Shown: in pieces, positions 41,001 to 51,289 of the stretch
How positions within the stretch are numbered: position 1 is the stretch's first letter
Layout of the letters: the number at the start of each line of letters is the position of its first letter
NCBI GenBank assembly: GCA_021927905.1
Contig: BLLK01000045.1
Span: 2,542,001-2,606,000, forward strand
DNA length: 64,000 nt
Direction: 5' to 3'
From: Chaetoceros tenuissimus
Lineage: Eukaryota > Bacillariophyta > Thalassiosirophyceae > Chaetocerotales > Chaetocerotaceae
Translations under genes and position numbers: made by a program
The notes under the pieces: model-generated
Database searches by the model: none
The model's input: the letters and a program-made list of their open reading frames with translations, nothing else
What the model was told of the DNA's origin: nothing

Positions 41001-42382
41001 ATTAGCATGAAGTGATTTTTTGCATCAGTGTCAAGTATCAAATCAATCAGTCTAGACCGCATTTTGGGCATATCTGTGTCACTCAAACGTGCAAATATAT
41101 TGCATTTCTCCTTCTTTAGTATTCTAAACAGGTACGCCGCAGAATAATTTTCAAGTACACTGATTCCGTTGTATATCACGGCTAGCTCGCTATTTGTAGT
41201 ACAGTGGAAAGCATTATTAAATCCATCATGCCCAAGGTCATGAGCCAAAGCTCCTACCAGTATTGAGAGTATGTTGAAGCTGTCCAAAAAGTCATCGGCC
41301 TTGCACCGTGTGATGAGAAGGTAACACACATGCATCACATCAAAGGCATGGTAGTGATTATGATATGGAGCACTACTATTATATCCAGCCTTGATCTCCT
41401 TGACAAAGTTTACAAAGACCGAAACAGGGATTGAAAAATTAGTAAATAATCCACGTTCGTCAAAGATGTCAACTGCGTGCATTACCAGCTGTTCTTCACT
41501 TTGCAAAAATACATCATAACTCCAATCCCTCTCCACAAGAGTACTGTGGTTTGTTGAGGGCGTCCACTTCCATGACGATCCCAGTGACATGGCACTACGT
41601 TGCTTCAATCTCATTGCTTTTCGTAATGATGAAACTCCAGAAGAAGAGGAGAGTGTAGAAAGGCTGCGTTCTCGTTGCATATATTCCAAGTCATTGTTGA
41701 TCACAATACTATCATTTCCATCAAAACTCTTCTCGTAGGCCATATTGATGGCCTTTGCTCTACCATCCAGTAGCTCTTGCTGTCGGTGATGAATAATGGC
41801 TCTTCCAACCTGAAAGGCAATGATCTGGGACATTTGCTCATCAGCAGTGTCAAAGCGAAGGGCACTCTCCTTATTTCGAAATTCAAGTACTCCCAAGCAG
41901 GTCCCAGTCATTGAATCCCAAAGTGGTGAGCCTAAATAATTTGTCGTAACAATACTTTCAAGATTATCTATTTCGGAACACCAAAACTTTGAAGATGATG
42001 CGTTCTCTTCTTTCATTGCCTTTTCTTCTGAAAAAACAAACCCAGTTATTCCCCTATCAACTGGTTTCATGACTTTTACTTGATTGCCATCTTCATCTTC
42101 CAAGAGCGTAAACAGTTTGTGCTCCTTCTCATCACATAAAAATATGTAACATTTCAAACAATCCATAATAGTGGCAGCTTTGTTTGCAATTTCGCGAAAT
42201 GCAAAAGAAGTCTCTTCAAATCCGCTAGCCAAGTCATTTGACATCAACTCTGAAAATTTGGTTGGATCTAGAGTAGACGAAGAATTTCTAGAAAGTATAC
42301 TCTGCACTAAGGATGACCTCCTTCTTATTGGCTTTGTATCTATGTTTGAATTCGATGAGAAGGATGGTAGTACTCGAGACAT
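38008..42382 (-). CDS. GAF-phosphodiesterase-voltage sensor-nucleotide cyclase fusion protein
   Basis: Four exons: 42382-40787, 40718-39913, 39845-39676, 39608-38008; introns 67-68 nt; phases agree and give about 1390 residues. Order: GAF domain (about 60-200); class I PDE with HNHYHAFDVMH, AHDLGHDGFNNAF, DVSNPTRPG and EEFFRQGDKE, and the invariant Gln in MQGAFID at the exon 2 start; four helices (about 695-825) with Asp/Glu in S2-S3 and an S4 of repeated Arg/Lys (GRAAKVGARAGRFAKLLRLLRLIRIAK); two more helices flanking an ~80-residue outer loop; a HAMP-like linker; and a class III cyclase (FGFCDIRNFT, NKNIGDAFLLVW, YLSPHVNFASRLE). No K+-type pore motif is seen. It should both make and break cyclic nucleotide at a membrane; cAMP or cGMP is not decided. 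The 3' end has been copied into the adjacent array. Confidence 0.85.
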
Positions 42383-42866
42383 ACTGCACAATGGCTTCGC
42401 TTCCAGCGAAAGCTTTTACCTTTCGAAATTGAGAAAGGTTAAATGCGGTCTTGAAATCGATTCGATTGATGCCTTGTTGGAAAAGTGGAAGCTGATTGAT
42501 AAAGAATTAGAGGTGGAGCTTTTCCAAGAAAGGGTGAAGGTCAGCTTCTATTCAAAACAAATCAAACTCTGACACTGAAATGATTTCTTGATTGCTCCTT
42601 CGTGACATCCATTCGAATTTATTTGTAGTACAATTCTTACGTACAGTGGCACCGGGAAAAGAAAAGAAAACGCTCGGATTTATACAATTGAAATTAAAAT
42701 TGGTTATATTTAAAAATAACATTACCAATTTAGATAAGAAATAAAATACCAACCAAGGACAGTGCTGGAGAATGTATAGAGAAGAGGGAACTGTAGTATT
42801 GTAAACATCACTGAATGAGGAACAAAGTAGCAGTTCCAGAGAGATTATGGGTAATGAAAGAAGTAA
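42383..42866. other. intergenic region, upstream of the PDE-cyclase gene
   Basis: 484 bp. The minus-strand frame of the fusion gene stays open only to a TTG at 42391. A plus-strand frame over 42171-42572 is antisense to its first exon and has no recognisable domain. Nothing else called. Confidence 0.4.
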
Positions 42867-45215
42867 CTAATAATTATTATAAATATTTCTACTATATTTG
42901 CCTCCTGCAGATGGATGCTTTGCCAAAAAAAGCAACAAAAAGAGAGAAATGATGATGCTAGGCCAAAACATCATGTGAATAAGGACATCTGTATCTTTCG
43001 GTTCAGTCGTCTTTTTAGCATGTACTTTGATTTCTGGAGTGGGTAATGATAATTCTAATACACTCATGTCCACCAAGAATGTTTTGCCCGAAATAAATGA
43101 TCCAATGAGAATGGTCTTGTCTTGATTTGCGGAAAGCATGGTCTTGATCTGAATAGATGTTATCTCTTCTTCCTCTTTTTCCTCGAAGAGTGTAGACTGA
43201 CAACCTGTTGAAACATTTACAAGATAAAGCTTGTTCTGAAATGCTTGGACTATATATTCTGTAGACTCTGAAGTAACAATAATTGGATTTGGAAGTTGCT
43301 TCATTGGCTTTCTAAAGGGGATTCTTGTTGGGTCGTTCACAAGACTACCACTTTTTGCATCTGTCGTAAAAACTCGGATATGATCCACTTCTTGGATTGT
43401 GACAACAACAACAGTCTGTGATTTCAATCGATTCCCTAGCGTAATATCACTTGTCAATACTGTTTCTGGATTGTTGGATAATGAAACATACCAAAGGATT
43501 TCGCCGTCATAGTCAATGCACAGTAATCTCCCCTTCACATCGATTGCGAGGATTTCTAATTTTTCATCTCCTACTACGTCCTGAACCAAGACAGAGTGGT
43601 GAATAGCATTATTCATTTGAACTGTAAACCGATGTCTTCCATATGGGATTGAATGGCAGTGAATGAAACCAAGGGAAGTAGTTACTAACGCCTCTTTTTC
43701 ACCATCCTTGTCCAAATCTGTGATTACAGGTGACGATGTAGCATAAGCTGCCATTTCATCATAAGAATTTCCATCGACGAAATTCAGCAGATGTGTGTTG
43801 TTGCTATCTTTCATTATAAACCTTTCTTTTGGGGGTAATGGAGACGAGCTATCAGTGCTAAGGTCAAGGTGGACATGTTCGTAGTCATAGGTTTGTTGCA
43901 AATTGATGATGGACAATCCACTTGCAACAAAAAGTCCTCTTTCTGCTTCTGATGTGCTTGCAGCCATATTCTCACTAAAGTGACTGTGTGATGTTCTCAC
44001 TCCCATAGCCTCATCTTCATCAAAGTAGTAAGATACTGCAACGGCAAGATAATGCTTGTCATTAGTTTCGAAGTATGTAGGAGAGGAAACTACGTGTGGT
44101 GGAATTTCGATAAAGTTTCCTTCATTGTAAAACCCTTTGTAGAACTTTCGTTTCGATCCTTCTTCGTCTTCTGTATCCCTCTCATTTTTATAAAAATCGT
44201 CATCATAAGCATAGTGTCTATACATATGATCATCATATGATGGATTCATCATATCATCAGTGTCAATATCAGCTCTGCTGTCCTCATATTCCTCCCCATC
44301 ATCATGAATAAAGTATTTTGCATTATGCTCTTTGATGAATGCATCAGCTTTATCTAAATCAAATTCTTGACTTTGGTTTTCGTTGTCTAAAGATTTTGGT
44401 GCATCTTTCAACATCCTGTCTTTTTTTATTTCAGTTGGTTTCGAGTTCATCACATCCACATTTTGATGCAGTAGATCAGCACTTGATCCCTGTGCAAGTT
44501 TCTTTGAAGATACACTCCTAGATTGGATGAATTCAGAGTCAAATGCATCCATATCGTATTGGTCGCGATCTTCACTATCAAGTGATTCCACGCGGTAACC
44601 AACCCACTCTTTGTGTACCTGCAATCTAGGTAACTGATAATGATGTTCAATAGTGGAATGTCTTGTAGTTTCTCCTTCGTGGTTTTGTTCATGATGTAAG
44701 TCCGCCAATGAAATGAGCCCATCGTAATCAACAACCACCGCCTTTTCATTACCATCATTTTCAAAGTCTACAATCACCGGCGAAGTATTTACAAAAGTCG
44801 ATCCTTGGAAAAGCAAAGGAAAGAAACCATCTCTGGACATGTGGTATTTTGTATCTGATTTGTGTATGTGCATGTAATCTAAAATTTCGCCATGCCTCAG
44901 CATAAGTAGAGATAATTTGTCGACACTATCTTGCTGAATAATACTCGGTTGTGAGACTATTGCCATGTCACTTTGTTCATAGATTGGCTTGAATATCTCA
45001 ACATGAAAGTCGGCATTGTTTGGGCATTCTTCCATGCTTTTTGGAGAGATGTCTAAAGTCTGACATTTCTCTTCAGACACAGATTTCACATTTGCATTTT
45101 GATCAAATGGGGATGTTAAATATGCAACACAAGGTCTTGTAACTGGTCTCTCAGCATAGACAAATCCTAAATGAACAGAGAGAAAGAGGTGAAGAGAAAG
45201 AAGCTGAACCCTCAT
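42867..45215 (-). CDS. DEX1-like integrin-alpha-type beta-propeller membrane protein
   Basis: 782 residues, no intron. A signal peptide (MRVQLLSLHLFLSVHLGFVYA) precedes RPVTRPCVAYL. FG-GAP-like blades with Ca2+-binding loops are visible: IVDFENDGNEKAVVVDYDG near the start and VITDLDKDGEKEALVTTSLG later, then VVGDEKLEILAIDVKGRLLCIDYDGEILW. The conserved HVVSSPTYFETNDKHYLAVAVSYYFD block is the best link to plant DEX1. A long acidic insert (EDSRADIDTDDM...) lies in the middle. One C-terminal helix (FWPSIIISLFLLLFLA) anchors it. Plant DEX1 is needed for pollen wall patterning; here a secretory-pathway or cell-wall role is inferred. Divergent from CHMP2. Confidence 0.82.
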   Translation of the reverse strand: MRVQLLSLHLFLSVHLGFVYAERPVTRPCVAYLTSPFDQNANVKSVSEEKCQTLDISPKSMEECPNNADFHVEIFKPIYEQSDMAIVSQPSIIQQDSVDKLSLLMLRHGEILDYMHIHKSDTKYHMSRDGFFPLLFQGSTFVNTSPVIVDFENDGNEKAVVVDYDGLISLADLHHEQNHEGETTRHSTIEHHYQLPRLQVHKEWVGYRVESLDSEDRDQYDMDAFDSEFIQSRSVSSKKLAQGSSADLLHQNVDVMNSKPTEIKKDRMLKDAPKSLDNENQSQEFDLDKADAFIKEHNAKYFIHDDGEEYEDSRADIDTDDMMNPSYDDHMYRHYAYDDDFYKNERDTEDEEGSKRKFYKGFYNEGNFIEIPPHVVSSPTYFETNDKHYLAVAVSYYFDEDEAMGVRTSHSHFSENMAASTSEAERGLFVASGLSIINLQQTYDYEHVHLDLSTDSSSPLPPKERFIMKDSNNTHLLNFVDGNSYDEMAAYATSSPVITDLDKDGEKEALVTTSLGFIHCHSIPYGRHRFTVQMNNAIHHSVLVQDVVGDEKLEILAIDVKGRLLCIDYDGEILWYVSLSNNPETVLTSDITLGNRLKSQTVVVVTIQEVDHIRVFTTDAKSGSLVNDPTRIPFRKPMKQLPNPIIVTSESTEYIVQAFQNKLYLVNVSTGCQSTLFEEKEEEEITSIQIKTMLSANQDKTILIGSFISGKTFLVDMSVLELSLPTPEIKVHAKKTTEPKDTDVLIHMMFWPSIIISLFLLLFLAKHPSAGGKYSRNIYNNY

Positions 45216-45690
45216 TATTGTCCAGTCAAGACTGCGAGAGTGCTTATGTAAATAAAACTTGGTTATTGGACGCCACGATCTTCCGCAATCGAATCTCTTC
45301 AGTTTTTAGAGTATAGATAGATGTCTTGTCTACACTTTGTGAAAGCTGTTCGTTTTGTTTTGAAGAAAGAAGTCTTCATATATATGTAACATTTTAAATA
45401 GCGCATTCAAACTTGAACATTCAAACTCGTACATTGTGGCGGTTATATATAGCCGTTAATGGAGGTTAGACAAAACGGACGAGAGCTCGTGAAAAAGTTT
45501 TGCAAGATCGAACAAAGAACAAAAAAGATAACAAGATGAATTCCTCGCTTATATCGTATTCTACTTGACAGAATACTACTACTAGCGATAGCGTGCTACT
45601 CATACCACTACCAAAAGGACTTCTAACTAACTATAGTCTGGGTTTTTGAAGGGAAGAAGCATCTTTGAAGAATAATTGTGAATTGAAAAT
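45216..45690. promoter_or_regulatory. shared upstream region between DEX1-like and CHMP2 genes
   Basis: 475 bp. It contains the near-palindrome CGGTTATATATAGCCG near 45440, which includes a TATATATA core. Whether it is a TATA box is unknown. Confidence 0.4.
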
Positions 45691-46413
45691 ATGGGAAACT
45701 TACTGGGAAAAGAAAAGCCTTTGAAAGAAGTTTTACGTGAGAACAAACGTATGATTACCAGAGCTGTCAGGGAACTTGATAGAGAAAGAGCAAGTTTGGA
45801 AAGAGAAGAAAAACGTCTTACTGTTGATATTAAGAAGGCTGCCAAGGAGCAACAGATGAATGCTGTCAAGATTATGGCGAAGGATCTAGTTCGAACAAGA
45901 GCACATGTTACAAAATTCATTGAGATGAGAAGTCATTTGCAGAGTTGTGCCTTGAAATTACAGACTGTGAAGAGTCATCATGCAATGGGGGAAGCTATGA
46001 GAAATACAACTAAAGCTATGATGTCGATGAATAAAGCTGTCAATGCTCCGGCTATAAGTAAAATGATGGCTGAGTTTGAAAGAGAAAATTTGAAGAGCGA
46101 GATGATGCAGGAGATTATGGGAGAGATGTTAGACGATGCAATGGAAGAACCAGGTGATGAAGAAGAAACTGAGCAGATTGTAGCTCAGGTTTTGGATGAA
46201 ATTGGGATTAGCTTCAACGAAGAGCTCCCTGTCGGACCTGCGTTAGGTGCAGGAACTCAAGTGTCGTCAGGACCACAAAAGGTGGCAACATCTATCGGAG
46301 CATCAGGTGGAGGAAGCGGAGGCACTAGTGGAGGATCCAATACAGGTGGTGGTGGCGGAGGAGATTCCACCCTAGACGATCTAGAGGCTAGATTGAATAA
46401 TCTCAATAAATAA
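45691..46413 (+). CDS. VPS2: ESCRT-III subunit Vps2 / CHMP2
   Basis: 240 residues, no intron. The basic N-terminal helix (LLGKEKPLKEVLRENKRMI, with RAVRELDRERASLEREEKRL) is the CHMP2 membrane- and polymer-binding region. KAAKEQQMNAVKIMAKDLVRTR and LKSEMMQEIMGEMLDDAME follow. A Gly/Ser-rich linker (about 205-225) leads to a C-terminal MIT-interacting motif, DLEARLNNL, which recruits the AAA ATPase Vps4. ESCRT-III polymers cut membrane necks in endosome budding, cytokinesis and repair. Length slightly above usual (about 220) because of the Gly-rich linker. Confidence 0.9.
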   Translation: MGNLLGKEKPLKEVLRENKRMITRAVRELDRERASLEREEKRLTVDIKKAAKEQQMNAVKIMAKDLVRTRAHVTKFIEMRSHLQSCALKLQTVKSHHAMGEAMRNTTKAMMSMNKAVNAPAISKMMAEFERENLKSEMMQEIMGEMLDDAMEEPGDEEETEQIVAQVLDEIGISFNEELPVGPALGAGTQVSSGPQKVATSIGASGGGSGGTSGGSNTGGGGGGDSTLDDLEARLNNLNK

Positions 46414-46516
46414 GACTGAGAAAATGAGTGATTTACAATTGCTTAAGTCGAATGTACATTTCATGTTGATTTGTAACAATAATTTTTAATCAAGCAATAT
46501 ATGCGCAAATGATTCA

Positions 46517-47380
46517 TTAATCTTCTCTACTCATGTAGAATAAAACATCGTCTTCCTTTTTTCCGGTCCTCCCGGCTCGAACTACTCTTGTACCCGAATC
46601 ATCAAGATAGCTCATTTTCCATACTCGCGATGTTCCCTCATCAAACTTTTTCTCGACTAATTTGAATCCAAAAGCTTTAATTGTCAAAGTTTTAAAGTCA
46701 ACTTTCCAACTGTCTGCGCCATAGTCTTTGGATCTTTCATTGTTTTGATCTGCTGAAGCTTTACCATTGAAGAAGGAAGTAATCAGTCCAAATATGTTGT
46801 CATTGTCATCTTCAGAATCGTTGTCTTGACCTTGAGATTCGTCACTCTCCATTTCTTCAGACTCGATAATTTCATTAGATTCTTCGTCTTCAAGCAGAAC
46901 CCCATCCCACTCTTCAAATGTCGCTTCTAATGTTGCTGATAACCACTCCTTGTTTATATCTCCTGGTACGCTAAGATAGTTAAGATATGTTCCCTTTTCC
47001 AAATCAATTATTTGACGAGCAATTCCCTTAAATGGTCCTAATTGTCCATTAGAAGGAGGCGGAGCAGTAGTATAATCAACAATCCATTTTCCACCCATCA
47101 ATGGAGAGCGAGCTGGTTCTTGAAGCGGACAACTATTTTCAAGTTTGGTCACTAATTCATCAATCATATCTTGCTGCTGCGAAGTTGCTTTCAGTCCGCG
47201 ATCTGTTCCTAAAAATGACTTCTCGATTTCGGCCTTCAGGTCTGTAATAGAATCCACAGTAGCAAATAAATTAGTCGAGGGTCTATCGATGGATATTCTG
47301 TGATGAGTGTGTGAAAAGCCATTAGATTGCGAAAAGAAACACAAACTAATGACAGCAAAGTGTGACAATTTCAGAAGCAT
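46517..47380 (-). CDS. plastid fibrillin (PAP/plastoglobulin family)
   Basis: 287 residues from the ATG at 47380. A signal peptide ending FFSQSNGFSHT gives a diatom plastid junction. The PAP/fibrillin domain starts near residue 50: LKAEIEKSFLGTDRGLKATSQQQDMIDELVTKLE, then the family block SPLMGGKWIVDYTTAPP, FKGIARQIIDLEKGTYLNYL, and at the end FGFKLVEKKFDEGTSRVWKMSYLDD and GRTGKKEDDVLF. An acidic insert of about 45 residues (EESNEIIESEEMESDES...) interrupts the barrel. Such proteins bind lipids at plastoglobules or thylakoids. The frame opens upstream only to a TTG. Confidence 0.85.
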   Translation of the reverse strand: MLLKLSHFAVISLCFFSQSNGFSHTHHRISIDRPSTNLFATVDSITDLKAEIEKSFLGTDRGLKATSQQQDMIDELVTKLENSCPLQEPARSPLMGGKWIVDYTTAPPPSNGQLGPFKGIARQIIDLEKGTYLNYLSVPGDINKEWLSATLEATFEEWDGVLLEDEESNEIIESEEMESDESQGQDNDSEDDNDNIFGLITSFFNGKASADQNNERSKDYGADSWKVDFKTLTIKAFGFKLVEKKFDEGTSRVWKMSYLDDSGTRVVRAGRTGKKEDDVLFYMSRED

Positions 47381-47957
47381 CCTAATCAAAGTAATATTTC
47401 TATTCAAGTGGTCTTTCGTAGGAGATTCTATACTTTCAGGCTGATGTATAGATGTGGTCAGTAATGTTATTAGAAAGTCATGTATTCATGCACAAGTTCA
47501 ACGAGAAAAGATCTTTTCCTCTTTTTACGATTCACGTACGTACTACATGATGTGTCATCCATGTTTACATTCATGGAAGAGAAAATTCACTAAAACCTAA
47601 CATGCACAGTAGAAGCTGCGTTCTTGCGGTTCTGGGGTGTTTGATTCCCCCTTTAGCCATGAAGACGAAAGTGACGATGCAAGTTATGAAGCAAACACTA
47701 GAAAGTGTACTCTGCACTATATATGAGGTTGTATTAGGCAGCTTCATCGTGGATTCGATTCAACTTTTTTGAAAGTGATGAAATCTATTTATTCTGCGAA
47801 CGTTTTGCTGTTCTTTTTTTGGTGTACGAGTAGCTAGAAGGAATCTCTTCTCAAGTTAACTTGTTGTTGTTTCAGTTCCTGTTTTACTATACAATCTTAG
47901 CTAAGAAGACGCAACAAGTACAAAATGTCTTTGTTATTGACTTATTATTACATATTT
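47381..47957. other. intergenic region
   Basis: 577 bp between two minus-strand genes. It contains pyrimidine runs and a CACGTACGTACTAC stretch near 47533. No gene recognised. Confidence 0.35.
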
Positions 47958-50481
47958 CTATTTTGTTTGAATCTCCTCGATCCTTGCAGATATATATTCA
48001 CGGCTGTATCGAAAATTTACACTGTATTTCGCCCGCCTGTTTTCTTCCAATCTCTTTCGATTCAGCAATATTGCAAAGTCATCATATGTCTTTGCTGCAT
48101 CACTTGCAAGAGCAAAAGCACCAAGACAAAACGTAACATCGTCTAGCATGATTTGTGCAACATACTTGTTTGTTCGTTTGCATAAGGAAACTCCATTGAA
48201 TTTCTGTTCCAGTTTTCTGAAATTATGAACTACTCGTCCTTTGGTGTCACATTCATAGGAAAGATTTCTTTCTCTATATAATAAAGTATCAAGTGGCTCG
48301 CCATATCGTTGACTTATCTCTTGCATTGCTGGTACATTTGGTGCTGAAATTGTGTTTGAACTTTCCTTTGGAACTTGACTCTGTTGCTCTTGTAACTCTT
48401 TCTTGTGATCTGCTAACTTTTGTCTCATTGTGAAAAGTGGAGAATCAGTGTATTCACGTCCAAAAGTCTTTCTGTACCACTTCTTGAACTCATCCGAATC
48501 CTTTGCTTTATTTGATGAAATATTCTGAAGGTGAGAATCGATCCACTCCTGGAACTTTTCCGAATCCTTTGGCGAGCACTGCGGAAGAGACATGATGAGC
48601 TTCAAGTACCACTCGCAGAACTTTTCAGAGTCTTTGAGTGGATGCTCCATGATCCACTTGATATACTCAGGAGAATTCTTTGGTACACCCTGCGGAGCAG
48701 TTTCTAGCCACTTCTTGAACTGCTCGCTATCCTTCATACACTGTGGGAGGGACTCGATTAGCTTTCTGTACCACTTCTTGTACTCATCCGAATCCTTTGG
48801 CTTACACTGTGGAAGAGACATGATGAGCTTCAAGTACCACTCGCAGAACTTTTCAGAGTCTTTAAGAGGATTCTCCATGATCCACTTGATATACACAGGA
48901 GAATTCTTTGGCACACCCTGTGGAGCCAATTCTAGCCACTTCAAGAACTCATTCATATCCTTCTTGCGTTGTGGAAGGGAGGCAATCATGTTCTCTTTCC
49001 ACTGTATGTACTCAGGAGAATCTTTGTCCATACATTGCGGTAGAATTGCACCGGCAGCCCAGAAACGAGTCGCAAGATTAAGTTCATCCTCTGTTGGCCA
49101 AATACTGGTATATTCTTTCTTATCAGCCAGCCGAAAAAGAGCAATGTAGGTACGAAAGATCTGACGAATGTCCTCTTCTTTTGCAAATAGAGCAAGTAAT
49201 TTGTGGGGATGACAGCAAGACTCGACAATCAACTTTGTTGCATCCTCTAGATCCTTCCCTAGATCCTTCGCAAAATCCTTTGTCCATGCGCCATGCTTCA
49301 CTATAAAGACTTCCTTTTTGCAAAGCTTAACCAATTCTTCAAAGGTTTCAAGAATGAGCTTCTCTGTGTCACGGCGAAATTTAGCGTATTTCTCTTCACT
49401 TTCGAATTTTCTGCAGTCCTCTGGAAGCTTCACAAAGACCTTCTCAAATTCATCTGTAGCCGAAATGTCCTTGAAGGCCTGAGCTTGCAACTTCACTGGA
49501 TTGATGTCGAAAAGAAGCATGTTGAAGTCTTCGAGGGTAAATTCTTCACTGAGTAATCCATTCGCTTTCAAAATTAGCATAATTGTTTTTAAAAGCAAAT
49601 TGATGGAAGCGGATTCAAAACAGTTTCCACCTTTATTGCTTTGCTCTAGCGAGGTCTTGATGATATTTAGTGTTGGAAAATGAAGCAAAATGATGATGAG
49701 AGCTTTCTCAAAGTCGACTTGAGTAACAAAGGAATGTACGATATTGTCCATAATCGACAATTCTTTGTAAGTAGAGTCTTCTCCGTAATCGGCCATATAC
49801 TGCTTATAGGAACCTGTGAGACTTGCGATATTCATGATTTGTTTCCTGACATGCTCAGATCCTGTTACTGGGTCCAGTTTTGAAATATCAAAAGCTTGCT
49901 TCAATTCTTGGAGTATTGTGGATGCATCTTGATAATCCTCATCCTTTGTGAGTTCAGCCCTTCTCGCCTTAGCTGCCTCTTTACTAGCAGCTTTCTTCTC
50001 AGAAGCTTCCCCTCCCTTTGGCTTTTTCTTGGTCCGGCTAGTGGTAGATTGCTTCTCTTTCCGCTTACTTTTCTTGCTACTTGAACTTGAAGCAGGACTG
50101 ATAAATATGGAATTGTAAGTACTTGCGTATATTATAATTTTGATTGCAGAGCACGTAGGTACAGGTTACTTACATTGTCCCACTGGAGTAATTCTCATTG
50201 TTCTCATCAATTGCATTCTCATCCACTTGTTTGCGTTTGTGCCCTTTCTTGCCACCACCACGAAGACGCAATACCAAATGAAGAGTGGACTCCTTCTGGA
50301 TATTGTAGTCAGACAATGTATGTCCATCATCTAGCTGCTTTCTAGCAAAGATAAGAATTTGCTGTTCGGAAAGAATTCCCTCCTTATCCTGAATCTTGGT
50401 CTTTACATTGTCGATGGTGTCAGATCCTTCGACGTCAAGAGTTATGATCCTTCCAGTAAGTGTCTTGACAATAATCTGCAT
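47958..50481 (-). CDS. ubiquitin fusion protein with Trp-repeat region and AP2-like domain
   Basis: Two exons, 50481-50174 and 50097-47958 (76-nt intron, GTAAGT ... TCAG, phase 2); 815 residues. Residues 1-76 are ubiquitin ending LRLRGG, about 80 percent like the canonical form. It keeps K6, K27, K29, K33, K48 and K63, but K11 is Arg, R42 is Ile, G47 is Arg and R54 is His. GKKGHKRKQ follows, like the start of ribosomal-protein ubiquitin fusions. Next come a basic Ser/Lys region, a helical ~300-residue domain I do not recognise, about ten short repeats K(D/N)SxxFxxW (48430-49050), and an AP2-like segment ([34 protein letters not shown]). Probably cleaved after Gly76, freeing an AP2-like protein. 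Confidence 0.75.
48430..49050 (-). repeat. tandem protein repeats K(D/N)SxxFxxW
   Basis: About ten units of 15-22 residues within the ubiquitin fusion gene. Four units form a 76-residue super-repeat (from KNSPVYIKW) that is repeated nearly unchanged (from KNSPEYIKW), showing recent internal duplication at DNA level. Confidence 0.8.
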
Positions 50482-51289
50482 ATGAGTAGATTGCGCATTT
50501 TCGTGAAACTCTTTGCCTTTTCGTTCGGATACGAAATGTTTTCCAAGTCTGGAGTAAAAAGCAAACTGCGTGATAGACAACCAATACAATGAAACTAACA
50601 GTACCTGCGATGTAACCATCTGGTGGTTTGCAAGGTGGATCTGGAAACCATTCCTTGATGACGCCCATGACATTGCGATAATGGAAATAAGCAACTCTGT
50701 CTGCAATAGCCGCAGCCAAATACATTGCGGAAGTCCATCCATAAACTGCACAAAACCAAGCTGAAAGCATGGGACCTGACAGGATCATGAGACGAACATG
50801 ATACGCTCCCCGAAAAGGCGGGTGTCGTTGTAAAGCATTAACTCGGTAACTAAGATCATGGGTGACAAGATACGATAGTATGAAGAAAGACTGGTATACT
50901 GCCTTTGAAGTAATTCTCCATACAAAAGTATTCATGACCAGCCGGTAAAAGTAAAGACTCCATACAAAAATTTCCACCGCGACATCCTGCTCTAACGTCG
51001 CTAACCTTGGTAATACGCACTTCCAACTAAAGCAACTAAAACAGAGAATCGAAACAAGCAGAAGCCGAGCAATTGACAAAGGAAATGCCAAAATGTTTGG
51101 GATTGATTGTGCAATAACAAAAGTGCTCCAGGCAATAATTTCCTCGGACACGTCACGTTCCAATATCGACGCCTTCGGTAATACGCACTTCCAACTAAAG
51201 CAACTAAAGCAGAGAATCGTAACAAGTAGAAGCCGAGCAATTGACAAAGGAAATGCCAAAAGGTTGTAGATCCATTGCAGGATACACAT
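50435..51289 (-). CDS. membrane protein with internal duplication, unknown
   Basis: 284 residues from the ATG at 51289 if no intron is used. It is mostly hydrophobic with six or more possible helices. A 56-residue block ([20 protein letters not shown] and so on) occurs twice in tandem. The later part has [19 protein letters not shown] and [17 protein letters not shown], then a last helix [17 protein letters not shown] and a basic tail. The stop lies 47 bp inside the ubiquitin fusion gene, in another frame, so either the genes overlap or the true end is spliced; GTACTG after GYIA is a weak possible donor. Family not recognised. Confidence 0.45.
   Translation of the reverse strand: MCILQWIYNLLAFPLSIARLLLVTILCFSCFSWKCVLPKASILERDVSEEIIAWSTFVIAQSIPNILAFPLSIARLLLVSILCFSCFSWKCVLPRLATLEQDVAVEIFVWSLYFYRLVMNTFVWRITSKAVYQSFFILSYLVTHDLSYRVNALQRHPPFRGAYHVRLMILSGPMLSAWFCAVYGWTSAMYLAAAIADRVAYFHYRNVMGVIKEWFPDPPCKPPDGYIAGTVSFIVLVVYHAVCFLLQTWKTFRIRTKRQRVSRKCAIYSYADYCQDTYWKDHNS
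51011..51262. repeat. 168-bp tandem duplication in the membrane-protein gene
   Basis: TAATACGCACTTCCAACTAA occurs at 51011 and again at 51179; the following ~85 bp are nearly identical in both copies, ending GGAAATGCCAAAA. Confidence 0.85.

Noticed and set aside
42171-42572. 133-codon plus-strand frame opposite the start of the PDE-cyclase gene
   Set aside because: It is antisense to exon 1 of a well-supported gene, has no domain or leader, and looks like a shadow.
47861-48146. 91-codon plus-strand frame at the end of the ubiquitin fusion gene
   Set aside because: Overlaps the AP2-like coding region on the other strand and has no features.
48592-49149. 185-codon repetitive plus-strand frame
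   Set aside because: It is the reverse strand of the Trp-repeat region; its repeats only mirror that gene.
50482-50751. N-terminal extension of the ubiquitin fusion to an upstream ATG
   Set aside because: The upstream residues are the out-of-frame shadow of the membrane-protein gene; the ubiquitin Met is the natural start.
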